From Acidimicrobiaceae bacterium (GTDB lineage: Bacteria; Actinomycetota; Acidimicrobiia; Acidimicrobiales; Bog-793), in assembly GCA_025463965.1 (NCBI GenBank), contig JAODBN010000241.1:1-6730 (forward strand): a DNA stretch of 6,730 nt. Reading direction: 5' to 3'. A program made the translations under genes and the position numbers. The notes under the pieces are model-generated. The model was not told the DNA's origin, did not search any database, and worked only from the letters and a program-made list of their open reading frames with translations. Positions 1-5,277 of the stretch are shown in pieces (position 1 is the first letter of the stretch; each line of letters begins with the position of its first letter).

Positions 1-208
1 CACGGGTGGGCCACCACTTGTAGATGGTCACCTTGCTCACCCCGGCCCGAGCCGCGATGGCCTCGATCGTCGCGGCGTGAAGGCCACCCTCGATCAGCAG
101 GTCGGCCGCGGCCTCCAAGATCGCCAGGCGCGCTCGTTCGCTGCGGGGACGTCCAGGGCGACTCGGCGCCGAGACCGAACCTGCGGGCACCTCTCGACTG
201 TACTTCAT
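1..208 (-). CDS. TetR/AcrR-family transcriptional repressor, N-terminal part (runs off the window)
   Basis: Sixty-nine codons are visible from an ATG at 208 down to the window edge. After a basic, proline-rich leader (residues 16-25, PGRPRSER) comes the TetR DNA-binding domain. Helix 1 covers about residues 26-41, and the helix-turn-helix follows at about 47-66, with the hallmark run AARAGVSKVTIYKWWP. The ligand-binding C-terminal domain, normally another 120-150 residues, lies outside the window, so the inducer class cannot be guessed. The gene is divergent from the MFS exporter starting at 268, a common arrangement for a local repressor of an efflux gene, and a perfect inverted repeat sits between them. 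No Shine-Dalgarno sequence precedes the ATG. A weak minus-strand -10 (GATTAT, 224-229) would give a leader of only about 8 bases, so translation may be close to leaderless. The family call is firm; the exact start is less so, since a GTG at codon 7 is an alternative. Confidence 0.93.
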   Translation of the reverse strand, partial: MKYSREVPAGSVSAPSRPGRPRSERARLAILEAAADLLIEGGLHAATIEAIAARAGVSKVTIYKWWPTR

Positions 209-234
209 GAACGCTAGGTACACATAATCTGATA

Positions 235-251
235 CTGTACGAGCCGTACAG
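235..251. promoter_or_regulatory. Perfect inverted repeat between tetR and the MFS gene, probable TetR operator
   Basis: CTGTACG (235-241), spacer AGC, CGTACAG (245-251) is a perfect 7-bp inverted repeat, 17 bp in all. It lies in the 59-bp divergent gap and ends 6 bp before the GGAG ribosome-binding site (257-260) of the exporter. Weak -10-like hexamers flank it (CATAAT 223-228 on the plus strand, GATTAT on the minus strand over 224-229), but I see no convincing -35. The position and symmetry fit a TetR dimer site that would shut off the exporter and probably the regulator itself. The role is inferred. Confidence 0.65.
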
Positions 252-267
252 CTATTGGAGGTGCCTC

Positions 268-1488
268 ATGTCCGTCCCCGCCAGCACGATCGAAGCTCCC
301 CCGCGCATCAGCCGCGGGCTGGTCTTGCTCTTCGCCGTCGCGTGCGGGGTCGCGGTGGCGAACCTCTATTACGCCCAGCCCATCTTGGACACGATCGCCA
401 AGGCCTACGGGGCCAGCTCCGGTACCGCCGGCCTGATCGTCACGTTCACGCAGATCGGCTACGTCCTCGGCCTCGCCCTGGTCGTCCCCCTCGGCGACCT
501 CGTGGCGCGCCGCCGACTGGTACCCACCGTCCTCGCCATCGCAGCCGCCGGCCTGATCGCCTCCGCCGCCGCCCCGTCGATCGGCGTGCTCATCGGGGTC
601 GCTCTGATCGTCGGCGCCACCTCGGTCGTGGCCCAAGTCCTGATCCCTATGGCGGCCTCACTGGCTGATGACGAGCACCGCGGCCAGATCGTCGGCACGG
701 TCATGAGCGGCCTCCTCCTCGGGATCCTGCTGGCGCGGACCGTGTCTGGAGTCGTGGCCGGAGCGGCGAGCTGGCGCGTCGTGTACGTGATGGCCGCGGC
801 GCTCACCGTCGCCCTGGCGATCGTGCTCGGACGGCTGCTGCCTCCCGAGCAACCCCGGCTCGCCGTCAGCTACCGCGCCCTGCTCGGCACGACGGTCACG
901 CTTTTGAGAAGTGAGCCGCTCCTCCGGCGACGGTGTCTATTCGGCGCCCTCGCCTTCGCGGCGTTCAGCGTGTTCTGGACCACCATGGCGTTCCTGCTGG
1001 CCGGCGCCCCTTACCACTACGGCGACACCGCCATTGGCCTGTTCGGCCTCGTCGGCGCCGCCGGAGCACTCTGTGCCAACGTCGCCGGCCGCTGGGCCGA
1101 CCGGGGGCTGACCAAGGCCACCACACTGGCCTTTGCCGCCTGTCTCGCCATCTCGTTCCTCCCCATCTGGTATGGGCGCCACGACCTCACCATGCTGATC
1201 ATCGGCATCCTGATCCTCGACGTCGGTGCGCAAGGCCTCATGGTGACGAACCAGTCGCTCATCTACCGACTGGTCCCCGAAGCCCGCAGCAGAATCACCT
1301 CGGCCTACATGGTGTGCTATTTCGCCGGCGGCGCCATCGGCTCCGCTCTCGCGAGCGCCATCTACGACAGCCACGGTTGGGCCGGGGTGGCGACGCTCGG
1401 CGCCACCCTGGGCATCATCGCCACTCTCGCCGCCGTCGTCGACGCCGCCCGTCACCCAACATTGCCCGCGAACGCCCCACGACCTTGA
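268..1488 (+). CDS. MFS transporter, NepI-like drug/metabolite exporter subfamily
   Basis: This is a 406-residue integral membrane protein of the usual length for a 12-helix, proton-driven MFS exporter. Helix 1 ends in the NLYYAQP motif (residues 32-38), characteristic of the NepI-like group. MFS motif A follows as GDLVARRR (76-83) in the loop between helices 2 and 3. Helix 5 holds a glycine-rich stretch in the antiporter motif C position (about 148-161), without the classic GP pair. The second six-helix bundle runs from about residue 222 to 395. The start is fixed by GGAG at 257-260, seven bases before ATG. A divergent TetR gene and an inverted repeat upstream suggest ligand-induced expression. 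E. coli NepI exports purine ribonucleosides, but this clade is broad and the substrate here is unknown. Family call firm, function as efflux likely. Confidence 0.92.
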   Translation: MSVPASTIEAPPRISRGLVLLFAVACGVAVANLYYAQPILDTIAKAYGASSGTAGLIVTFTQIGYVLGLALVVPLGDLVARRRLVPTVLAIAAAGLIASAAAPSIGVLIGVALIVGATSVVAQVLIPMAASLADDEHRGQIVGTVMSGLLLGILLARTVSGVVAGAASWRVVYVMAAALTVALAIVLGRLLPPEQPRLAVSYRALLGTTVTLLRSEPLLRRRCLFGALAFAAFSVFWTTMAFLLAGAPYHYGDTAIGLFGLVGAAGALCANVAGRWADRGLTKATTLAFAACLAISFLPIWYGRHDLTMLIIGILILDVGAQGLMVTNQSLIYRLVPEARSRITSAYMVCYFAGGAIGSALASAIYDSHGWAGVATLGATLGIIATLAAVVDAARHPTLPANAPRP

Positions 1489-1495
1489 ACCGCCA

Positions 1496-1513
1496 GGGCG
1501 GCTGATACCGCCC
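1496..1513 (+). terminator. GC-rich hairpin just after the MFS gene, possible terminator
   Basis: GGGCGG (1496-1501), loop CTGATA, CCGCCC (1508-1513) forms a perfect 6-bp stem starting 8 bases after the exporter's stop codon. There is no T-run after it, so an intrinsic terminator of the E. coli type is not demonstrated. T-poor hairpins of this kind are common at gene ends in GC-rich genomes. The next gene is convergent, so stopping transcription here would make sense. Confidence 0.4.
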
Positions 1514-1578
1514 GAGAAGTGCCGGCGGGACTGCTCAGGGCCGTACGGATCCAGCGGAGTGCGCTCGGCCCTCCCTTA

Positions 1579-1593
1579 GCGGACACCATCCGC
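1579..1593 (-). terminator. Short hairpin downstream of the stress-protein gene, weak terminator candidate
   Basis: GCGGA (1579-1583), 5-base loop, TCCGC (1589-1593) lies 68 bases past the universal stress protein stop codon in the 172-bp convergent gap. The stem has only 5 pairs and no U-tract. The rest of the gap (1489-1660) shows no gene or repeat that I can support. Confidence 0.2.
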
Positions 1594-1660
1594 AGTGGGA
1601 CCGGGAAAGGAAGCGACCCCCCGGGTGCGTGGAAGGTGCTCCGCCCTCGCCAGCGGCTGT

Positions 1661-2131
1661 TCAGGATTCCTGATGCACGACAAGCACGGACGATGACGCG
1701 TGTGCAACGACTGCAGCTGCCACGCTGCCGAGCAGGTGGCCCGCAAGACCGCTGCGGCGGTGAGAACCGATCACGATCAGGCTCGCATGGTGCTCGTTGG
1801 CGCTCTCAACAATCCCTCTCCACGTCGGCGCAGCTTCAACTGCCAGACTTTGCGCGCGGAACCCTTCCTTCTCTGCGAGCGAGGCTCCGAACGCGGCGGT
1901 CTGCTCAGCGGCGCTGCGCACTTCCGCAGCTGAGTCGGCGTCGAAGTGGCGCTTGGTGATCGGCTCGAAGCCGACATCGGCGGGCTGCCAGACGCACAGG
2001 ACCAGAGCGTCTCGCCCGGTAGTGATCTCGCGCGCCGCCTGCTCGATCGCGAGCCGAGCAAGCTCGGAGCCGTCGTAGGCGAACAGGACCGGACCCGCGG
2101 GCGATGGGACGCCCCGTGCGATCGATGCCAT
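1661..2131 (-). CDS. Universal stress protein, UspA family (single domain)
   Basis: The protein has 156 residues, the usual size of a single-domain UspA. The first strand ends in the conserved acidic nucleotide-site motif VLFAYDGS (residues 15-22, D20), followed by the long first helix (SELARLAIEQAA). The C-terminal phosphate-binding loop is at 122-136. The ATP-binding consensus is G-x2-G-x9-G-S/T. Here G122, G135 and S136 are kept, but the second glycine is Arg125, so ATP binding may be altered. The last strand, SSVLVV, is typical. It is a cytoplasmic protein of unknown specific partner. Its ATG is separated from the TGA of the upstream exporter by a single base and lacks a strong ribosome-binding site of its own, which points to translational coupling and co-regulation with that exporter. 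Family call firm; role in survival under stress is inferred from the family. Confidence 0.9.
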   Translation of the reverse strand: MASIARGVPSPAGPVLFAYDGSELARLAIEQAAREITTGRDALVLCVWQPADVGFEPITKRHFDADSAAEVRSAAEQTAAFGASLAEKEGFRAQSLAVEAAPTWRGIVESANEHHASLIVIGSHRRSGLAGHLLGSVAAAVVAHASSSVLVVHQES

Positions 2132-2132
2132 C

Positions 2133-3638
2133 TCAGCGGACGCTTTCAGTCAGTGCGCCCGCCATGGCCGGGAACTTCGGCTCAGGTGAGCGCCGGCGAA
2201 CCTTCGCCAGGAGCGGTGGTGACTCCCACGCCGGATCGCGCCCAGCCAGGAAACGGTCGAGATCGGGCTTCTGGGGTCGGGCACCGCTCAGCAGGTAGAT
2301 GACGACACCAATGATCGCTCCGCCGACAGCGAGCCCGAGTCCGATCCACAATGCGATGGCGGTGCCGGCGTCGAGACCACCGCCGGTTGCTGCGGCGAAG
2401 TGGACAAAGATCGGAGCGACCATGAACGCCGCCGCCGCTCGGAAGAGCTCGACGATCGCGAATACCCGCTGGAGGCTCAAGGAAGGCAGGGAGAAGCCGG
2501 CGACGAACAGCGCTGGCGCGACGGTGGCACCCAGCCCGACCCCGGTGAGGCCCGAGCCGACGAGCGTCATCGCTTGGCTCGACGGAACGGAGATCCGGAA
2601 GACCGCGATCCCGGCCGCCAGCATGGCCATTCCGGCGAGCGGGAGGTAGTGCATCGCACGCTTGCGGACGACAAGACCGAGCGCGACCGCCGAGAGCACG
2701 GCGCCGCCCACTTCGGGCAGATAGAGGAGCCCCACGTGCAGCGGGCTGTATCGCGCTGCGAGAACCCCGGCGGTGAGCGCTGTTGCAGAGACCGATGCCG
2801 CTGCGGCGAACAGCGCGACGACGATGCCGGCGACCGGGATCGAGCTGGTGATCATCGACCGGATCGTCAGCAGCGGCCGCTTCGCACGGAACTGGTAGAC
2901 GACGAGGACGATGATCAGCGCCAGACCGCCCAGCAGGGGCACGATCGTCTCGCCATTAAGGAACGCGTGGCTCGTGAGCTCGGAAGCACCGAAGAAGGCC
3001 GCTACACAACCGGCGGCGGCGAGTCCGATCGCGGGTAGGTCGCGCGGCGAGTCGGGGTTGGCCGCCGGCGCGTCATCGAATGTCAAGACGGCAAGGATCA
3101 GCGCGACGAGCGCTACGCCCGCGACGATCCAAAACAGCGGTCTCCACGCGTTCGACTGGGCCTGCAGGCCGCCGACGAGTGGGCCCAGCGCAACCGCCCC
3201 GAAGATGCACATGTTCATGATCACAGCGGTGTCACGGAGCTTGTTCGCCGGGTAACCGATCGCCAACGGCGGGACTGCTGCGATCAACAGCAAGCTCGTG
3301 CACAGCCCCTGGATGATGTGACCGACGATGAACATGGCGGGATCGGTCGCAGCCGCGGTCAGCACCGACCCGATGACGAGAAGGACGGCGTAGGAGACCA
3401 ACATCCGCCGCTGCGGGAGGTGCTGGGCGAACTGAACCGCCAGCACGGTGCCGAGCGCATACGCGGCATTGGCGAGGCCGGAGCCGAGGCTCATCGTCTG
3501 CGCGGACATGTGAAGCTGCTTGCTGATGATCGGCGTCAGTGGGCCGAGAGAAGCGGACAGCGCCAGATACGGGATCAGCGCGAACATCACCATGGTTGCG
3601 ACCGCTGAATACCGGCCAGCGAGTGGTCCTTGGCGCAT
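2133..3638 (-). CDS. MFS transporter, DHA2-like (EmrB/QacA type) multidrug exporter
   Basis: This is a 501-residue, strongly hydrophobic membrane protein, the length expected of 14-helix drug:proton antiporters. Antiporter motif C is clear in helix 5 as GAVALGPLVGG (residues 147-157), followed by the loop NAWRPLFWIVAG, typical of DHA2 members. Motif A between helices 2 and 3 is degenerate (AQHLPQRR, 71-78): the usual glycine and aspartate are missing but the arginine pair remains. The last 50 or so residues form a charged, proline-rich cytoplasmic tail, longer than usual. I chose ATG at 3638 over the in-frame TTG at 3641 because GAGGTG (3644-3649) is 5 bases from ATG and only 2 from TTG. It is the first gene of an operon with the stress protein, starting after a long, structured leader. 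Probably exports a toxic compound; substrate unknown. Confidence 0.9.
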   Translation of the reverse strand: MRQGPLAGRYSAVATMVMFALIPYLALSASLGPLTPIISKQLHMSAQTMSLGSGLANAAYALGTVLAVQFAQHLPQRRMLVSYAVLLVIGSVLTAAATDPAMFIVGHIIQGLCTSLLLIAAVPPLAIGYPANKLRDTAVIMNMCIFGAVALGPLVGGLQAQSNAWRPLFWIVAGVALVALILAVLTFDDAPAANPDSPRDLPAIGLAAAGCVAAFFGASELTSHAFLNGETIVPLLGGLALIIVLVVYQFRAKRPLLTIRSMITSSIPVAGIVVALFAAAASVSATALTAGVLAARYSPLHVGLLYLPEVGGAVLSAVALGLVVRKRAMHYLPLAGMAMLAAGIAVFRISVPSSQAMTLVGSGLTGVGLGATVAPALFVAGFSLPSLSLQRVFAIVELFRAAAAFMVAPIFVHFAAATGGGLDAGTAIALWIGLGLAVGGAIIGVVIYLLSGARPQKPDLDRFLAGRDPAWESPPLLAKVRRRSPEPKFPAMAGALTESVR

Positions 3639-3643
3639 CAATT

Positions 3644-3649
3644 CACCTC
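3644..3649 (-). promoter_or_regulatory. Ribosome-binding site that decides the exporter start
   Basis: Read on the minus strand, GAGGTG stands 5 bases before ATG (3638) and 2 bases before an in-frame TTG (3641). The spacing favours ATG. Confidence 0.7.
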
Positions 3650-3680
3650 GTTACTCGTGTTGACTGAGCGGCGCTGCAGT

Positions 3681-3728
3681 CCGGGCGTCGTGCCCGGTCG
3701 TAGGAGCCGGAAGGCGAGGAGCGGCTCC
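3681..3728 (-). promoter_or_regulatory. Two hairpins in the leader of the exporter-stress protein operon
   Basis: On the plus strand, CCGGGC (3681-3686), GTCGT, GCCCGG (3692-3697) is a perfect 6-bp stem with a 5-base loop. GGAGCCG (3703-3709) and CGGCTCC (3722-3728) form a perfect 7-bp stem with a 12-base loop. In the minus-strand transcript they follow one another and end about 43 bases before the start codon. They could act in attenuation, mRNA stability or as a protein site. No known riboswitch pattern is recognised. Confidence 0.4.
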
Positions 3729-3774
3729 GGCGAGTCCGTCGACAGACAGACGGCCGTTCAGTAGTGGAAGTTGT

Positions 3775-3822
3775 CAGTCGAGCGATCCCGGCCTGGGGGC
3801 ATTGACGAGGCCCCTTCGACTG
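3775..3822 (-). promoter_or_regulatory. Nested inverted repeat in the same leader
   Basis: An outer perfect 7-bp pair, CAGTCGA (3775-3781) with TCGACTG (3816-3822), encloses an inner 5-bp pair, GGGGC (3796-3800) with GCCCC (3810-3814). On one side the two stems are separated by one base, so they can stack. The other side carries a 14-base bulge. The element lies about 140-185 bases before the exporter start codon. I recognise no RNA family. Function is unknown. Confidence 0.35.
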
Positions 3823-3855
3823 GTATCTAATGGGAAACGGAAGCCTTCTCCACTT

Positions 3856-3884
3856 ACTATACGGAGGCTCCCTCCGGATTGCAA
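3856..3884 (-). promoter_or_regulatory. Predicted promoter of the exporter-stress protein operon with a palindrome in its spacer
   Basis: On the minus strand, TTGCAA (3879-3884) and TATAGT (3856-3861) match the -35 and -10 consensus at 4/6 and 5/6 with an ideal 17-bp spacer. The spacer contains a perfect 6-bp inverted repeat with a 3-base centre (CGGAGG, CTC, CCTCCG on the plus strand, 3862-3876), placed where a repressor would block polymerase. Transcription from here would give a leader of about 210 bases before ATG 3638. The match is good, but promoter prediction from a single sequence is uncertain. Confidence 0.45.
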
Positions 3885-4010
3885 CCGGGACGTCGGGCGA
3901 GTCGGCAAAGCGTGGCTATTCGGTTCTTGTCGCGACCACCCCGGGCCCGCGAACCACGCCTCTGCAGCGGAACTGTGGTCACGCCTGGAGTTCTCGTGGA
4001 TGAGACCGGC

Positions 4011-4199
4011 GGGGCGCCCTGAGCCGCGTTGCGCCACAGCGATATGTGCACGGGTCTGGCGAGCCATGCTCTTCCTGCGGTCGACGGCAGACACGAACGC
4101 ACCGCCGAGCGCCTCCTTCGCCGCCGCCAGCCACTGTTGCGCTACGCCGAGTTCCACGAGCGCGAACGCAGAGTCGGCATTTTCTCGCCGGCGCCCGAA
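4011..4199 (-). pseudogene. Short coding-like remnant, family unknown
   Basis: Read on the minus strand, 63 codons between an in-frame TGA (4200-4202) and about 4011 look like real protein. They include ALVELGVAQQWLAAAKEALG and GGAFVSAVDRRKSMARQT, with helical periodicity and mostly G/C third positions. Further down, the same frame turns into arginine-, serine- and proline-rich sequence without such character. No ATG or ribosome-binding site fits; a GTG at 4157 is the only early start. I read it as a possible fragment of a decayed gene, but it may be chance in GC-rich DNA. I do not recognise the family. Confidence 0.22.
4041..4052 (+). repeat. 12-bp direct repeat, copy 1
   Basis: GATATGTGCACG occurs here and again at 4209-4220, 168 bp apart on the same strand. 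It contains the palindrome GTGCAC. The two copies bracket most of the coding-like remnant. Similarity does not clearly extend beyond the 12 bases. Confidence 0.5.
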
Positions 4200-4208
4200 T
4201 CACCCCGA

Positions 4209-4220
4209 GATATGTGCACG
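4209..4220 (+). repeat. 12-bp direct repeat, copy 2
   Basis: Second exact copy of GATATGTGCACG. It lies about 28 bases upstream of the predicted -35 of the reductase promoter, so it could also be an upstream regulator site. Confidence 0.5.
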
Positions 4221-4247
4221 CCGGTTAGCTCGCGACGGGTGTCGAGG

Positions 4248-4285
4248 TCGCCAGCTCCCTTCGACTGTGCTATACAGACCTGTCT
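4248..4285 (+). promoter_or_regulatory. Promoter and overlapping operator of the reductase gene
   Basis: TCGCCA (4248-4253), 17 bases, then TATACA (4271-4276) preceded by TGC, an extended -10. The -10 overlaps an inverted repeat AGAC (4276-4279), CT, GTCT (4282-4285), within TATACAGACCTGTCTA. A GACC-GTCT core of the same kind recurs before the TetR gene at 5278. B. subtilis LmrA and YxaF bind boxes with an AGACC-GTC core, and the TetR encoded here resembles them. Repression by that TetR is therefore the likely role. A 5' leader of about 22 bases follows. Confidence 0.6.
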
Positions 4286-4305
4286 ACCTACCTACAGGAG
4301 TCGCC

Positions 4306-5043
4306 ATGACCGAAGTGAGCAGTCCCTCGGCGCGCCTTGGCACCGCGCTGGTCACGGGTTCGACATCCGGCATTGGCCGAGCAGCCGCGCGACGCCTCGC
4401 TCGAGACGGTTGGCAGGTCATCGTCCACGGACGTGATGCCGACAGGGGCGCGGAGGTCGTCGGAGAGATCGAAGCCTTTGGAGGCAAGGCTCGATTCGTC
4501 GCCGCCGATCTCAGCGACGCTGCCGAGCTTGACCATCTCGTCGAGCAGGTCGGCCAGGTCGACGTCCTCGTCAACAATGCCGGATTCGCCTGGTTCGGTC
4601 CGACTGGGGAACTCGACGTCGCCACCTTCGACCGGCTCTTTGACGCGAATGTCCGCTCTGCATATTTCCTCGTTGCCGCGCTCGCCCCGAAGATGGCGGC
4701 ACGCGGGAACGGCAGCATCATCAACCTCGGGAGCATGGCAGGCCAGATCGGCCTCGCTGGTGGGGCGGCCTACAGCGCCACCAAGGCCGCATTGGCATCC
4801 TTCACTCGATCGTGGGCGGCCGAATACAGCCCCGCCGGCGTCCGGGTCAACACGGTCTCCCCTGGACCTATCTACACCTCCGCCTCCTCGGAGCGGGTCG
4901 AGGCCCTCGGCGCCGCCACTTTGCTGGCGCGCGTTGGAGAACCCGATGAGATCGCCGAGGTCATCGGCTTCCTCGCGTCCGAAAAGGCCAGCTACGTGAC
5001 CGGTGCCGTCTTCGCCGCCGACGGCGGCCGCACGGCCGTATAA
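4306..5043 (+). CDS. Short-chain dehydrogenase/reductase (classical SDR)
   Basis: The 245-residue protein has the standard length of a classical SDR and is complete. The Rossmann cofactor loop TGSTSGIG is at residues 17-24 and NNAG at 90-93. The catalytic tetrad is intact: N115, S143, Y156 and K160 (YSATK). The second strand ends in HGR (41-43); the Arg favours NADPH over NADH. The C-terminus AADGG is typical of the family. It would be a cytoplasmic tetramer that reduces a ketone or quinone, or oxidises an alcohol; the substrate is not readable. The start is ATG 4306, five bases after ACAGGAG (4294-4300). The open frame extends upstream to 3802, but that part lacks protein character. The operator-like repeat over its promoter and the following TetR and tautomerase genes suggest an inducible detoxification or catabolic role. 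Confidence 0.95.
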   Translation: MTEVSSPSARLGTALVTGSTSGIGRAAARRLARDGWQVIVHGRDADRGAEVVGEIEAFGGKARFVAADLSDAAELDHLVEQVGQVDVLVNNAGFAWFGPTGELDVATFDRLFDANVRSAYFLVAALAPKMAARGNGSIINLGSMAGQIGLAGGAAYSATKAALASFTRSWAAEYSPAGVRVNTVSPGPIYTSASSERVEALGAATLLARVGEPDEIAEVIGFLASEKASYVTGAVFAADGGRTAV

Positions 5044-5240
5044 CCCCGATGCTCAAAGGGGATCCCTCAATGACAGATGACCGTTCCAAATGCGGTCCGC
5101 ACAGCACGGCGGCACCGTCTCCATCGCTTTGCACTGGTCTTCTACCCGTGACTGTCGACGGAAACGGAAACGCGTCCTGTCGAGGCTCGGATCCAGCGGG
5201 CCGTCGTTGACCGCCAGCGCCCTGTCCAGCGCTTCCGCCG

Positions 5241-5269
5241 TACGATAGAACGACCGGTCTGAAAGGAGG
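5241..5269 (+). promoter_or_regulatory. Promoter, palindromic operator and ribosome-binding site of the second tetR gene
   Basis: TACGAT (5241-5246) fits the TANNNT -10 common in actinobacteria; no good -35 is visible. Downstream lies GACCGGTC (5252-5259), a perfect 8-bp palindrome continuing into T5260. Its GACC-GTCT core is shared with the operator before the reductase gene. AAGGAGG (5263-5269) follows, eight bases from GTG 5278. The layout fits autorepression by the gene product. Confidence 0.6.
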
Positions 5270-5277
5270 AGGGAGCC

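Larger units (their letters stand above)
3639..4305. other. Gene-poor intergenic region of about 670 bases
   Basis: No complete gene is supported here. The left half holds the leader hairpins and the predicted minus-strand promoter of the exporter operon. The middle (about 4011-4199, minus strand) has a short coding-like frame. Two copies of a 12-bp sequence sit at 4041-4052 and 4209-4220. The right end (4248-4300) is the promoter, operator and ribosome-binding site of the reductase gene. Open frames crossing the rest have compositions unlike real proteins and no start signals. Confidence 0.6.

Noticed and set aside
2400..3038. Long plus-strand open frame (212 codons) antisense to the second exporter
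   Set aside because: It is rich in Arg, Asp, Gly and Gln with no domain, no ribosome-binding site and full overlap with a convincing membrane protein. It is a shadow of GC-rich coding DNA.
3639..3884. DosR-type (dormancy) box upstream of the usp operon, as in mycobacteria
   Set aside because: No sequence close to the DosR palindrome is present.
3802..4305. Upstream extension of the reductase frame back to TTG 3802
   Set aside because: The 168 extra residues have no protein character. A good ribosome-binding site and family length place the start at 4306.
5044..5066. CCCC/GGGG hairpin and GGGATCCC palindrome after the reductase stop as a terminator
   Set aside because: Only 4 pairs with a 10-base loop and no T-run. 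Too weak to annotate.
5049..5210. Plus-strand mini open frame after the reductase gene
   Set aside because: No ribosome-binding site, and the serine-, cysteine- and proline-rich composition lacks protein-like pattern.
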